Assembly: GCF_034009455.1 (NCBI RefSeq) | Contig: NZ_CP125380.1 | Location: forward strand, 1,963,001-2,027,000 | DNA length: 64,000 bases | Reading direction: 5' to 3' | Source of the DNA: Pseudomonas sp. P5_109 | GTDB taxonomy: Bacteria; Pseudomonadota; Gammaproteobacteria; Pseudomonadales; Pseudomonadaceae | Shown: in pieces, positions 1 through 8,429 of the stretch | Layout of the letters: the number at the start of each line of letters is the position of its first letter | How positions within the stretch are numbered: position 1 is the first letter of the stretch | Position numbers and translations under genes: made by a program | Notes under the pieces: model-generated | Database searches by the model: none | Seen by the model: only the letters and a program-made list of their open reading frames with translations | What the model was told of the DNA's origin: nothing

Positions 1-299
1 ATGATGGTTTCGTCGCTCTGCGGTTCCAGGCCCGGAATGAACTCACCGCCGACGCCTTGCGGGTTGAACATGCCGCCGAGGGTGCCGAGATGGCGGACAT
101 GCACGATCGGCCGGCCGGCGGCACGGGCAGCGGCGAGCAATTGCTTGATGTTCGCGACGGCCTCATCCATGCCGCTGAGGGCCAGTGGCCCGCTCAGGTA
201 TTCTTTCTGGGCATCGATGATGATAAGGGTCGCGTGGCTCAGTTTGGCTGCCGGATAACCGCGGCCGCTGAGTTGAAACATCGTTTTTGGAACGGACAT
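1..299 (-). CDS. Isochorismatase-family cysteine hydrolase, N-terminal part (runs off the window)
   Basis: The N-terminal 99 residues are present; the gene continues past the left edge. After MSVPKTMFQLSGRGYP comes a beta strand ending in IIIDAQKEY, the family signature in which the Asp belongs to the catalytic Asp-Lys-Cys triad. A VHVRHLG segment follows. The nucleophilic Cys and catalytic Lys would lie outside the window, so substrate (nicotinamide, isochorismate, carbamoylated amines or other) cannot be assigned. I chose the ATG at 299 because it opens directly on the conserved N-terminal segment; a CAAGGAG-like stretch precedes it on the minus strand. No partner gene is visible, since prmB upstream points away from it. 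Confidence 0.8.
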   Translation of the reverse strand, partial: MSVPKTMFQLSGRGYPAAKLSHATLIIIDAQKEYLSGPLALSGMDEAVANIKQLLAAARAAGRPIVHVRHLGTLGGMFNPQGVGGEFIPGLEPQSDETI

Positions 300-538
300 T
301 CTGGGGCTCCTTGGAGTGGGGCTTTTGCGACATTGTCCTCTGGCTGAGCGGTTCTGTGAATCGCTACGATCGTAGGTGCCGCCGTTGCTGGCCTGTAGCC
401 TTGTCAATAGTCGCGTTTTGTTCAATAGCGTTGCGAAAAAATGGATAACTCCTACATTCGATTCGGAAGTTTTCCCGCGTCGTCGTGACGCTGTTTGACT
501 GGTAGAATCGTCCGTCGATTTTTCTGGAGTTTGCCGTC

Positions 539-1447
539 GTGATCACTTCCCGCCTTCGTACCCTGCGTGACCATATCCGTTGGGCCGTCAGCCGCTTCCA
601 TGGGGAGGATCTGTTTTTCGGCCATGGGACGGACAATGCCTGGGACGAAGCCCGTCAACTGGTGTTGGGTGCGCTGCACCTGCCGTGGGAAATTGCCGAC
701 AGCTACCTCGACTGCAATCTGGAAGAAGACGAGCTGGTCCACGTGCAGCTGCTGCTCAAGCGCCGCATCGAAGAGCGCGTGCCGACCGCTTACCTGCTGG
801 GTGAAGCCTGGTTCTGCGGTATGTCGTTCATCGTCGATGAACGTGTGCTGATCCCGCGTTCGCCGATTGGCGAGCTGATCGAAAATCGTTTTACCCCGTG
901 GCTGGCTAACGAGCCGGCGCGGATTCTCGACCTGTGCACCGGCTCCGGTTGCATCGGTATCGCCTGCGCCTACGAGTTCCAGAACGCCGAAGTGGTATTG
1001 GCCGATCTGTCGTTCGAAGCGTTGGAAGTGGCCAACCAGAACATTGAGCGTCACGGTGTCGATGAGCGCGTCTACACGGTGCAGGGTGATGGTTTCGATG
1101 GTTTGCCTGGCCAGCGTTTCGACCTGATCGTGTCGAACCCGCCCTACGTCGATGCGGAAGATTTCGCCGACATGCCGGACGAGTACCAGCACGAACCGGA
1201 ACTGGGCCTGGCCTGCGGTGATGACGGTTTGAACCTGGTGCGGCGCATGCTTGCCGAAGCGGCGGATCATCTGACCGAGAAGGGCTTGCTGATTGTCGAG
1301 GTAGGCAACAGCCAGGTGCACGTCCAGGCGTTGTACCCGGAAGTCGACTTCGCCTGGCTGGAGTTCGAGCGTGGCGGGCATGGCGTGTTCATGCTCAGCG
1401 CACAGCAGTGCCAGGAGCACCAGGCGCTGTTCGCTTCCCGCGTCTGA
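539..1447 (+). CDS. prmB: 50S ribosomal protein L3 N5-glutamine methyltransferase PrmB
   Basis: PrmB transfers a methyl group from S-adenosylmethionine to a conserved glutamine of ribosomal protein L3 during ribosome assembly in the cytoplasm. The 302-residue product has the usual family length: a helical N-terminal substrate-recognition domain (about 1-110), the SAM-binding [10 protein letters not shown] at 131-140, and the N5-Gln methyltransferase motif NPPY at 200-203. The start is GTG at 539, preceded by CTGGAG at a good distance, with no better ATG in frame. HemK/PrmC has the same catalytic motif, but the N-terminal domain beginning [19 protein letters not shown] is typical of PrmB. In related Pseudomonas prmB lies next to aroC and the MFS gene, as it nearly does here. 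Confidence 0.93.
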   Translation: MITSRLRTLRDHIRWAVSRFHGEDLFFGHGTDNAWDEARQLVLGALHLPWEIADSYLDCNLEEDELVHVQLLLKRRIEERVPTAYLLGEAWFCGMSFIVDERVLIPRSPIGELIENRFTPWLANEPARILDLCTGSGCIGIACAYEFQNAEVVLADLSFEALEVANQNIERHGVDERVYTVQGDGFDGLPGQRFDLIVSNPPYVDAEDFADMPDEYQHEPELGLACGDDGLNLVRRMLAEAADHLTEKGLLIVEVGNSQVHVQALYPEVDFAWLEFERGGHGVFMLSAQQCQEHQALFASRV

Positions 1448-1457
1448 CCCCAATCAT

Positions 1458-1548
1458 TGTGGCGAGGGAGCTTGCTCCCGCTCGAGCGCGAAGCGGTCGC
1501 CGAAAGGGGCTGCTTCGCACCCCAGCGGGAGCAAGCTCCCTCGCCACA
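1458..1548. repeat. Extragenic inverted repeat (TGTGGCGAGG family)
   Basis: Long imperfect palindrome: left arm TGTGGCGAGGGAGCTTGCTC and its reverse complement flank a middle containing GAAGCGGTCGCC. It lies between convergent genes. It belongs to the same family as copies near 10.9, 42.2 and 43.8 kb, with A/T changes in the arms. REP/REPIN-like element. Confidence 0.85.
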
Positions 1549-1568
1549 GATGAGTCACTACCTACACA

Positions 1569-2360
1569 TCACCGGTGCGTGGCAATCCAGATCAGCAACC
1601 CTGCCTGAAACACCGCAAACGCCACCAGACACGTAATGGTGAAGCGCAACCCGGCATCTTCGCGTTTGTATTTGCTGACTTTTTCTTCGTGGTTCTTGAG
1701 TTTGACTTCCTGCTCGGCCAGGTTCTGCTCGGCTTGCTGGAGCATTTGTGCGGCCTCGAGAATTTCCACGACCTGCAGTTTTTCGCTGTTCCAGTCACCC
1801 AAGAGGTCGCCGACCTTGACCGGCTTGACGCTGCCTTTCAAATGCTGGGCATCGGCGTACACCACGTCGAAACCGTGCACGCGCAAAAAATGATCGCGGC
1901 GCAGGCGGGTGTCTTCGTTCAGTGCATCCTTGTTGTTCAGGTCAAAGCCGTCGACGGTGTAGGTCGGCCAGCGTTTCTTCGCCCAGTTGATGCCCTGGGC
2001 AGCCAGGTAGCGGCCGATACCACGGTTCAGCGGTTCAATCTGCAGACCGCTTTCCGGTTCGAAATGCACGCGTTTTTCGGCGTGATCGACCCATACATCC
2101 AGAAAATTCTGTTCCTTGCGTACGCGCTGGCCGGGCAGGGTGATGCTCATGCGCATCAGGCTGCGCGCCTTGTCGTTGCGTTCGGCATAGCCCAATTCGA
2201 CAAAGCGCAACGGGCGGCCGCCGGTATTGCGGTCAGTCTTCAGCGGCGCCAGACGGAGCATCTTGTGGTGCTCGACGTGGACGTCCGCCCAGGGCAGCTC
2301 GACCGCTGGCGGTGCGTCTGTTTCAGCGGTGGTGTCGGGTGAAGTCTGGGTGTCAGTCAT
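1569..2360 (-). CDS. Conserved hypothetical protein with C-terminal membrane anchor
   Basis: The 263-residue product starts with a Thr/Pro/Asp-rich disordered stretch (about 1-22), then a mixed alpha/beta region (about 25-195) with no motif I recognise. A charged coiled coil of Gln/Glu/Lys-rich heptads follows (about 200-238), and then one hydrophobic helix, FTITCLVAFAVFQAGLLIWIA, at the C-terminus. It is probably a tail-anchored inner-membrane protein with a cytosolic body. Function unknown. The ATG at 2360 is the first in the frame. The next gene on the same strand, a secreted hydrolase, lies upstream with a 99-base gap, so co-transcription is possible. Confidence 0.8.
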   Translation of the reverse strand: MTDTQTSPDTTAETDAPPAVELPWADVHVEHHKMLRLAPLKTDRNTGGRPLRFVELGYAERNDKARSLMRMSITLPGQRVRKEQNFLDVWVDHAEKRVHFEPESGLQIEPLNRGIGRYLAAQGINWAKKRWPTYTVDGFDLNNKDALNEDTRLRRDHFLRVHGFDVVYADAQHLKGSVKPVKVGDLLGDWNSEKLQVVEILEAAQMLQQAEQNLAEQEVKLKNHEEKVSKYKREDAGLRFTITCLVAFAVFQAGLLIWIATHR

Positions 2361-2459
2361 AACGGCGAGATCCTGTCCAAGCTCAACTTGTCGCCAACCA
2401 ATGTGTTGGCGACAAAGGCTTATCGGCCGTTTTCTTCAAGACTGGAGGGCAAACAGCGC

Positions 2460-3413
2460 TTAACTGGTGCGAAGTCCGTCAATAAACCCGAGGATCCGCG
2501 TGCCCAGTTCCGCCGCCAGGGGCAATTGCGGGTCTTTATAGGAAGCCAACTGGCGCTTGACGTCGTTGGGCACGATGCGCATGACGTGGTTCATGCCCTC
2601 GATCAGCGCCAGTTCGGCGTCCGGTTTGGCCGCCTTGAGCAATCTTGCGTCATTGACGCCGACCTGGATGTCGTTGCTGCCCTGGATGATCAGCGCCGGC
2701 ATCTTCAGCTTGGCGAACGCCGCGGCCGGGTCCTGGCGGAACAGGGAAATCAGGTAAGGCTGCACGCTCGGGCGGAAAATCGCCTGCAAGGGTGGCGGCA
2801 CATTATCGTCGGGTTTCCCGGCCTTGAGGCTGTCGAGCAATTCATTGCTGCGCAGCATCAGCGGTGGCGGCAGGCGATTGCCCAGTTGCTGGCGGATGAC
2901 CTGATCGACCGGCCTGGCGCTGCCGGAGACAGAAATCACCGCGTCGGCATCGATGCCCGGCGCCGCGAGACTGGCGATCAAGGCGCCTTCGCTGTGACCC
3001 AGCACAATCAGCTTGCCGAAACGCGGATCGGTCTTGAGCTTGCGGCCCCAGGCTTGCGCATCGGACACATAGGCGTCTACCGTCAGGTTGCGCTCGTCCG
3101 GGGTCGCGGCCAGGCTCGCGGCCACGCCACGTTTGTCGTAACGCACGCTGGCGATGTTGTGTTTGGCCAGCACCCAGGCGAGGCGCTTGAGGCTGTCATT
3201 GCGCCCGCCATCGGTATTGTTGCCGTCGCGATCCGTAGGGCCGGAGCCGGAAATGATCAGGACAACCGGCACCGGATTGTCGGATTTTGGCAGTAACAGC
3301 GAGCCGAAAAGCTCGCCAGTGCCGGTGTCCAGCGTCATCGGCCGTTGCAGGACAGTCGCCTGGGCGAAGCCGGAAATCAGGGTAAGGCTCAAGGCTAGAA
3401 CTCGCAGCATCAT
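2460..3413 (-). CDS. Exported alpha/beta hydrolase
   Basis: A predicted serine hydrolase of the alpha/beta fold, exported to the periplasm. With the start at 3413 the protein is 317 residues and opens with a clean signal peptide (MMLRVLALSLTLISGFAQA). An upstream in-frame ATG at 3458 would put 15 polar residues ahead of it, which is unlikely. The oxyanion-loop segment ISGSGPTDRDGNN lies at about 54-66, the nucleophile elbow GHSEG at 139-143 (Ser141), the acid in GSNDIQV and the catalytic His in EGMNHV near the C-terminus. The GSGPTDRDGN segment is shared with dipeptidyl-aminopeptidase-like secreted hydrolases. Substrate unknown. Confidence 0.85.
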   Translation of the reverse strand: MMLRVLALSLTLISGFAQATVLQRPMTLDTGTGELFGSLLLPKSDNPVPVVLIISGSGPTDRDGNNTDGGRNDSLKRLAWVLAKHNIASVRYDKRGVAASLAATPDERNLTVDAYVSDAQAWGRKLKTDPRFGKLIVLGHSEGALIASLAAPGIDADAVISVSGSARPVDQVIRQQLGNRLPPPLMLRSNELLDSLKAGKPDDNVPPPLQAIFRPSVQPYLISLFRQDPAAAFAKLKMPALIIQGSNDIQVGVNDARLLKAAKPDAELALIEGMNHVMRIVPNDVKRQLASYKDPQLPLAAELGTRILGFIDGLRTS

Positions 3414-3542
3414 CGCGCCATTATCAAGAAGATGCCGGTTGGACTCACAGGCACCCATAAGGTTCGAGGATGAACTACTTGGGTAGCCTGCGTATACTGG
3501 CGCGCATTACGTATTCAGGTTCGATTTCACGGAGCGCCCTGC

Positions 3543-4634
3543 ATGTCCGGCAATACCTACGGCAAGCTGTTCACTGTCACCACCGCGGGCGAAAGCCATG
3601 GTCCGGCGTTGGTCGCCATTGTCGATGGCTGCCCGCCGGGGCTGGAGATATCCCTGGAGGATCTGCAGCGTGACCTGGACCGCCGCAAGCCCGGCACCAG
3701 CCGCCACACCACCCAGCGCCAGGAAGCCGACGAAGTCGAAATCCTCTCCGGCGTGTTCGAAGGCCGCACCACCGGTTGCGCCATCGGCCTGCTGATCCGC
3801 AACACCGACCAGAAGTCCAAGGACTACTCGGCGATCAAGGATCTGTTCCGCCCGGCCCACGCCGACTACACCTACCACCACAAGTACGGCGAGCGCGACT
3901 ACCGTGGCGGCGGTCGCAGCTCGGCCCGCGAAACCGCGATGCGCGTCGCGGCCGGTGCGATTGCGAAAAAATACCTGGCCAGCCAGGGCATCGTGATTCG
4001 CGGCTACATGAGCCAGCTGGGGCCGATTGAAATCCCGTTCAAGACTTGGGAGTCGGTGGAGCAGAACGCCTTCTTCAGCCCGGACCCGGACAAAGTGCCG
4101 GAACTGGAAGCCTATATGGATCAGTTGCGCCGCGACCAGGATTCGGTCGGCGCGAAAATCACCGTGGTCGCCGAAGGCGTGATGCCGGGCCTGGGCGAGC
4201 CGATTTTCGACCGACTCGACGCCGAGTTGGCCCATGCGCTGATGAGCATCAACGCGGTCAAGGGCGTGGAAATCGGCGCCGGTTTCGCCAGCGTTGCCCA
4301 GCGCGGTACCGAGCATCGCGATGAAATGACCCCGCAAGGTTTCCTCAGCAACAACGCCGGCGGCATTCTCGGCGGTATCTCCTCCGGTCAACCCATCGTT
4401 GCGCACCTGGCGCTGAAGCCGACGTCGAGCATCACCACGCCGGGCCGTTCCATCGATATTCATGGCAACCCGGTGGAAGTGATCACCAAGGGCCGTCACG
4501 ATCCGTGCGTCGGCATCCGCGCCACGCCGATTGCCGAGGCAATGATGGCCATCGTGCTGATGGATCACCTGCTGCGTCACCGTGGGCAGAACGCCGATGT
4601 GCGTGTGAGCACGCCGGTGCTGGGTCAGCTGTAA
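3543..4634 (+). CDS. aroC: Chorismate synthase
   Basis: This enzyme catalyses the last common step of aromatic biosynthesis, the anti-1,4-elimination of phosphate from 5-enolpyruvylshikimate-3-phosphate to chorismate, using reduced FMN. The 363-residue protein is full length. Signatures visible are [14 protein letters not shown] at about 16-29, the [17 protein letters not shown] segment near 45-60, and [19 protein letters not shown] at about 120-138. The ATG at 3543 directly precedes SGNTYGKLF, the conserved N-terminus, with CGGAGCG upstream. The MFS gene follows 29 bases later on the same strand and may be co-transcribed. A chorismate-using enzyme, pabB, lies much further right in this window. 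Confidence 0.97.
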   Translation: MSGNTYGKLFTVTTAGESHGPALVAIVDGCPPGLEISLEDLQRDLDRRKPGTSRHTTQRQEADEVEILSGVFEGRTTGCAIGLLIRNTDQKSKDYSAIKDLFRPAHADYTYHHKYGERDYRGGGRSSARETAMRVAAGAIAKKYLASQGIVIRGYMSQLGPIEIPFKTWESVEQNAFFSPDPDKVPELEAYMDQLRRDQDSVGAKITVVAEGVMPGLGEPIFDRLDAELAHALMSINAVKGVEIGAGFASVAQRGTEHRDEMTPQGFLSNNAGGILGGISSGQPIVAHLALKPTSSITTPGRSIDIHGNPVEVITKGRHDPCVGIRATPIAEAMMAIVLMDHLLRHRGQNADVRVSTPVLGQL

Positions 4635-4663
4635 ATGGCTGACTTACTGGTCGCAGCCGTCTG

Positions 4664-5815
4664 ATGGCGGTTGCGGCGCTCCCGTACTGGCGGCTCTCCA
4701 GTTTCTATCTGTTCTATTTCGCCTTGCTCGGTTCGACAGCGCCTTTTCTGGCGCTGTACTTCGATCACCTGGGCTTTAGTCCCGCGCGCATCGGCGAACT
4801 GGTGGCGATCCCGATGCTGATGCGCTGCGTGGCGCCGAATATCTGGGGCTGGCTGGGCGATTACACCGGCCGCCGCCTGGCCATCGTGCGCTTCGGCGCG
4901 GTGTGCACGCTGCTGACCTTTTCGCTGATCTTCGTCAGCAAGACCTACGCCTGGCTGGCGATGGTCATGGCCTTGCATGCGTTCTTCTGGCACGCAGTGT
5001 TGCCGCAGTTCGAAGTCATCACCCTGGCGCACTTGCAGGGCCAGACCTCGCGCTACAGCCAAATCCGCCTGTGGGGCTCGATCGGTTTCATCATCACCGT
5101 GGTCGCGCTGGGTCGGCTGTTCGAATGGCTGAGCCTGGATATCTACCCGGTGGCGCTGGTGCTGATCCTGGCCGGTATCGTGCTCAGCAGCCTGTGGGTG
5201 CCCAACGCCCAACCGGCGCCGGGCAACCGGGTGGCGGGGGAGGGATTTTTCAAGCAATTGCGCAACCCCGGCGTATTGGCGTTTTACGCGTGCGTGGCGC
5301 TGATGCAGATGAGCCATGGGCCTTACTACACGTTCTTGACCCTGCATCTTGAGCGTCTGGGTTACAGCCGTGGCGTGATCGGCATGCTCTGGGCGGTTGG
5401 CGTGGTCGCTGAAGTCTTGATGTTTTTGGCCATGAGCAAGATCCTCGCGCGGTTTTCCCTGCGCCGGGTGCTGATGGCGAGTTTTCTGTTGGCGGCGCTA
5501 CGCTGGTTGCTGCTCGGGTCGTTGGCCGAATTCCTTTGGGTCTTGTTGTTTGCCCAGGTGCTGCACGCGGCGACATTCGGCAGCTTTCACGCCGCTGCCA
5601 TTTCATTCGTGCAACGTAGTTTCGGTGCGCGCCAGCAAGGCCAGGGCCAGGCGCTGTATGCCGCATTGGCCGGCACCGGCGGTGCGTTGGGCGCGTTGTA
5701 TTCCGGCTACAGCTGGAATGCCCTCGGCGCCGCCTTGACCTTTAGTATTGCCAGCCTCGCAGCCGTCGCGGCTGCCGTTATCATTGCCACATGTATGCAA
5801 GAGGACAGGCCATGA
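4664..5815 (+). CDS. MFS transporter (MFS_1-like / HcaT-type)
   Basis: Inner-membrane transporter of 383 residues with about 12 hydrophobic helices. The N-terminus (WRLSSFYLFYFALLGSTAPFLALYF) and the cytoplasmic loop NIWGWLGDYTGRR match the small MFS_1-like branch that includes the 3-phenylpropionate permease HcaT and nucleoside permeases. Substrate unknown. The start at 4664 lies 29 bases after aroC. The stop overlaps the mtnB start by 4 bases (ATGA), so the transporter is translationally coupled to methionine salvage. Uptake of a methylthio-nucleoside or related compound is conceivable, but that rests on context only. Confidence 0.88.
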   Translation: MAVAALPYWRLSSFYLFYFALLGSTAPFLALYFDHLGFSPARIGELVAIPMLMRCVAPNIWGWLGDYTGRRLAIVRFGAVCTLLTFSLIFVSKTYAWLAMVMALHAFFWHAVLPQFEVITLAHLQGQTSRYSQIRLWGSIGFIITVVALGRLFEWLSLDIYPVALVLILAGIVLSSLWVPNAQPAPGNRVAGEGFFKQLRNPGVLAFYACVALMQMSHGPYYTFLTLHLERLGYSRGVIGMLWAVGVVAEVLMFLAMSKILARFSLRRVLMASFLLAALRWLLLGSLAEFLWVLLFAQVLHAATFGSFHAAAISFVQRSFGARQQGQGQALYAALAGTGGALGALYSGYSWNALGAALTFSIASLAAVAAAVIIATCMQEDRP

Positions 5816-6432
5816 GCCTTACCCGTGAACAACTCGCCCAGGAAATCATCGACGCCGGGCGTTTTCTGTACGGCCGCGGTTGGTCGCCGGCCACCAGCAG
5901 CAATTACTCGACCCGCCTGTCGCCGACCGAAGCCTTGCTGACCGTGTCCGGCAAGCACAAGGGGCAACTGGGCCTGGACGACGTGCTGGCCACCGACCTG
6001 TCAGGCAACAGCCTGGAGCCGGGCAAGAAACCGTCCGCCGAAACCCTGTTGCACACTCAGCTCTACAGCTGGCGCCCCGAGATCGGCGCGGTGCTGCACA
6101 CCCATTCGGTGAATGCCACCGTGCTGTCGCGCCTGACGCCGCAAGACTTCATCGAGTTCGAAGACTACGAACTGCAAAAGGCCTTCAGCGGTGTGACGAC
6201 CCACGAATCCCGGGTGCGCGTGCCGATTTTCGACAACGACCAGGACATTGCGCGCCTGGCCGCCAAGGTGCAGCCTTGGCTTGACGCCCATCCCGATTGC
6301 GTCGGCTACCTGATCCGCGGCCATGGCCTGTACACCTGGGGCGCGCGCATGAGTGATGCCCTGCGGCAGATCGAGGCCTTTGAATTTTTGTTCGAGTGCG
6401 AGTTGAAGATGCGCTCGCTCTTTAAAGCATGA
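5812..6432 (+). CDS. mtnB: Methylthioribulose-1-phosphate dehydratase
   Basis: A cytoplasmic class II aldolase-family zinc enzyme of the methionine salvage pathway. It dehydrates 5-methylthioribulose-1-phosphate to 2,3-diketo-5-methylthiopentyl-1-phosphate. The 206-residue product has the zinc-binding HTH at 96-98, a further His in IRGHGLYTWG near 170, and the family's SSNYSTRL segment near 29-36. I placed the start at 5812, where GAGGACAGGCC gives a ribosome site and the ATG overlaps the MFS stop. An in-frame ATG at 5791 lies inside the transporter gene. mtnD and mtnC follow in the same direction. Confidence 0.95.
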   Translation: MSLTREQLAQEIIDAGRFLYGRGWSPATSSNYSTRLSPTEALLTVSGKHKGQLGLDDVLATDLSGNSLEPGKKPSAETLLHTQLYSWRPEIGAVLHTHSVNATVLSRLTPQDFIEFEDYELQKAFSGVTTHESRVRVPIFDNDQDIARLAAKVQPWLDAHPDCVGYLIRGHGLYTWGARMSDALRQIEAFEFLFECELKMRSLFKA

Positions 6433-6452
6433 ACCGTTAAGGAGTTGCCCTG

Positions 6453-6998
6453 ATGAGCAGCCTGTCCGTTTATCACGTCTCCAGCCCTGAGATTCCCAAC
6501 AAGGTGCTGACCCATTTCGAAGACATCGCCTCGACCCTGGCCGAGCAGGGCGTGCGTTTCGACCGCTGGCAAGCGGCGGCGAAAATCCAGCCGGGTGCCA
6601 CTCAGGAAGAAGTGATTGGCGCCTACCAGGCGCAAATCGACCAGTTGATGACCGAGCGCGGTTACATCACCGTCGACGTGATCAGCCTCAACAGCGATCA
6701 CCCGCAAAAAGCCGAGCTGCGCGCCAAGTTCCTCAACGAACACCGCCACGGCGAAGATGAAGTACGATTTTTCGTCGCCGGGCGTGGTTTGTTCACCCTG
6801 CACATCGACGATTACGTCTACGCGGTGCTCTGCGAGAAGAACGATCTGATCTCGGTGCCGGCCGGTACCAAACACTGGTTCGACATGGGCGAGCACCCGC
6901 ATTTTGTCGCGATCCGCCTGTTCAATAACCCGGAAGGCTGGGTGGCCAATTTCACCGGCGAAGACATCGCCAGCCAATTCCCGTGTCTTGAGGACTGA
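6453..6998 (+). CDS. mtnD: Acireductone dioxygenase
   Basis: A cupin metalloenzyme of methionine salvage. With Fe2+ it cleaves the acireductone to formate and 4-methylthio-2-oxobutanoate, the methionine precursor; with Ni2+ it takes an off-pathway route. The 181 residues include the metal ligands HRHGEDE (His97, His99, Glu103) and a fourth His in TKHWFDMG (His141). Start: ATG at 6453 after AAGGAGTTGCCC. It sits 20 bases after mtnB and 4 bases before mtnC. This order places the dioxygenase before the enolase-phosphatase that makes its substrate, as commonly seen in Pseudomonas. Confidence 0.96.
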   Translation: MSSLSVYHVSSPEIPNKVLTHFEDIASTLAEQGVRFDRWQAAAKIQPGATQEEVIGAYQAQIDQLMTERGYITVDVISLNSDHPQKAELRAKFLNEHRHGEDEVRFFVAGRGLFTLHIDDYVYAVLCEKNDLISVPAGTKHWFDMGEHPHFVAIRLFNNPEGWVANFTGEDIASQFPCLED

Positions 6999-7002
6999 GT
7001 CG

Positions 7003-7686
7003 ATGCCGATCAAAGCGATTCTCACCGACATCGAAGGCACCACCAGCGCGGTGAGTTTTGTCTTCGACGTGCTGTTTCCTTACGCGGCCAGGCATCTGCC
7101 GGACTTCGTTCGTGAACAGGCCGGGCGCGCAGACGTGGCCGCACAGCTGGACGCCGTGCGCCGGGACAGCAACGAGCCGGGTGCGGACGTCGAGCGCGTT
7201 GTCGAGATCCTGCTGGGCTGGATTGCCGAAGACCGCAAGGCCACGCCGTTGAAAGCGTTGCAGGGAATGGTTTGGGAGCAGGGCTATCAGGCCGGGCAGT
7301 TGAAGGGGCATGTGTACCCGGACGCCGTTGAAGCGCTCAAGCGCTGGCACCAGAGCGGCTATCAACTGTTCGTTTATTCCTCGGGCTCGATCCAGGCGCA
7401 GCAGTTGATCTTCGGTTGCTCGGAAGCGGGGGATTTGACGCCGTTGTTCAGCGGTTACTTCGACACGACGTCGGGGCCCAAACGGGAAGCGCAGTCCTAC
7501 GCCAACATCACGCAAGCGATCAACATCAAGGCGGGGCAGATTCTGTTTCTGTCTGACATTGTCGAAGAGCTGGATGCTGCGCGTGCAGCAGGGATGGCCA
7601 CGTGCGGCCTGGCCCGTGAAGGCGGCGAATTGGCGGGGCATGTCACCGTGGACAGCTTTGCGCGGATAGAACCCTCTACATTCTAA
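7003..7686 (+). CDS. mtnC: Enolase-phosphatase E1 (acireductone synthase)
   Basis: A bifunctional HAD-superfamily enzyme that enolises and then dephosphorylates 2,3-diketo-5-methylthiopentyl-1-phosphate to the acireductone used by MtnD. The product is 227 residues, the usual length. The N-terminal motif DIEGTTS carries Asp9 and Glu11; motif II is YSSGS near 126-130; the C-terminal [10 protein letters not shown] supplies the acidic motif. Start: ATG at 7003, four bases after the mtnD stop. No mtnA, mtnK or mtnP lies in the window, so the upstream steps of the pathway must be encoded elsewhere. Confidence 0.95.
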   Translation: MPIKAILTDIEGTTSAVSFVFDVLFPYAARHLPDFVREQAGRADVAAQLDAVRRDSNEPGADVERVVEILLGWIAEDRKATPLKALQGMVWEQGYQAGQLKGHVYPDAVEALKRWHQSGYQLFVYSSGSIQAQQLIFGCSEAGDLTPLFSGYFDTTSGPKREAQSYANITQAINIKAGQILFLSDIVEELDAARAAGMATCGLAREGGELAGHVTVDSFARIEPSTF

Positions 7687-7700
7687 ACACCATACAAACG

Positions 7701-7788
7701 GTGGGAGCGGGCTTGCTCGCGAAGAGGGAGTGTCATTCAACGTTGATGTTGACTGACACTCCCTCTTCGCGAGCAAGCCCGCTCCCAC
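7701..7788. repeat. REP/REPIN-like inverted repeat (GTGGGAGCGGGCTTGCTCGCGA family)
   Basis: Two arms, GTGGGAGCGGGCTTGCTCGC and its reverse complement, surround a spacer that is itself palindromic (GAGGGAGTGTCA ... TGACACTCCCTC). It lies just downstream of mtnC, between convergent genes. Same family as the copies at 11.9, 13.0, 17.6, 23.3, 36.6, 38.5, 50.3 and 54.3 kb. Confidence 0.9.
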
Positions 7789-7794
7789 ATTTTT

Positions 7795-8073
7795 TTACAG
7801 CGAATGATAGGTCGGCAGCGCGAACCGTTGCTGGCTTTGCAGCAGGGAAATCTGCGGCAATTCACTGGCTTGTTCGGCAAGGTCGCGGCGAATCGCACTG
7901 ATGACCCACGTCAGTTGGTCGCCATTGTGCAATTGCTGGTAAGAGATCGAGCGTTTGAATTCTCTGCCGTCGGCGCTGTGCAAGGTCAGCAGAATCCCGC
8001 CATCAGGACGGTCCCGGGTAGTGACTGCGAAGTTGGAGAACAAGGACGAAAATTTTTCCTGAATGAGGCTCAT
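7795..8073 (-). CDS. DUF3509 family protein
   Basis: A 92-residue soluble protein resembling the DUF3509 family, which is largely confined to Pseudomonas and has no known function. Visible features are the N-terminus MSLIQEKFSSLFSNFAV, a central beta-rich segment with GGILLTLHSADGREFKRS, and a helical end ISAIRRDLAEQASEL. I chose the ATG at 8073, with GGAG upstream at a normal distance, over the in-frame ATG at 8109, which falls at the predicted transcription start. A sigma54-type promoter (8121-8136) with an IHF consensus and a possible activator site lies upstream, so it is probably expressed under a specific physiological signal. Confidence 0.82.
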   Translation of the reverse strand: MSLIQEKFSSLFSNFAVTTRDRPDGGILLTLHSADGREFKRSISYQQLHNGDQLTWVISAIRRDLAEQASELPQISLLQSQQRFALPTYHSL

Positions 8074-8120
8074 GTCGTTCGGCTCCGTGATGACTTGAAT
8101 GGCAAGCATGGAGAGACGGT

Positions 8121-8136
8121 TGCAGCCTTTGTGCCA
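8121..8136 (-). promoter_or_regulatory. Sigma54 (-24/-12) promoter for the DUF3509 gene
   Basis: Read on the minus strand the sequence is TGGCACAAAGGCTGCA. The GG and GC doublets are 10 bases apart as sigma54 requires, and only two of the well-conserved positions differ from TGGCACGNNNNTTGCA. It would start transcription near 8110, giving a leader of about 37 bases. Confidence 0.65.
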
Positions 8137-8164
8137 GTATTGTTGGTTAAATAATATTTATTAA

Positions 8165-8177
8165 AATCAATAAGTTA
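8165..8177. promoter_or_regulatory. IHF-binding consensus
   Basis: AATCAATAAGTTA matches WATCARNNNNTTR at every fixed position. It sits in an AT-rich stretch about 40 bases upstream of the -24 element, the usual place for IHF at sigma54 promoters. Confidence 0.55.
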
Positions 8178-8231
8178 CGATTATTGGTGATTTTTGCTTT
8201 CGTGCAATCTGCATGAATGGCCATCGTGCAT

Positions 8232-8246
8232 CCTGCATTTTGCAGG
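8232..8246. promoter_or_regulatory. Inverted repeat, possible activator-binding site
   Basis: CCTGCA-TTT-TGCAGG is a perfect 6-base inverted repeat about 115 bases upstream of the sigma54 element. A second TGCA-containing, imperfect palindrome (TGCATGAATGGCCATCGTGC) lies at 8210-8229. The position fits an enhancer-binding-protein site for the DUF3509 promoter, but it is also 190 bases upstream of the divergent acyl-CoA synthetase gene and could serve that instead. Confidence 0.4.
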
Positions 8247-8429
8247 TAGGTTGGCGACTCGATGGAACCAATGGGCGTGCACGGGATCACCTTCGCGCAA
8301 CGCTGCCGCGGATCAAGATCGCGGATACAAAACATTTCAAAAACCGCGTGTACAGCTCAAGAACCGTTGACGTATTTTCGGGTTCAGTCACCGCCGCCCG
8401 ACAATAAAAAAAGATCGAACGGGATCATC

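Noticed and set aside
452-1453. Long open frame on the minus strand opposite prmB
   Set aside because: It is the antisense shadow of a clear prmB gene; the protein is His/Val/Gln-rich without any motif.
1575-2342. 255-codon plus-strand frame opposite the coiled-coil membrane protein
   Set aside because: Shadow frame: Phe/Leu/Val/His-rich product with no ribosome site, whereas the minus-strand protein has a coherent coiled coil and membrane helix.
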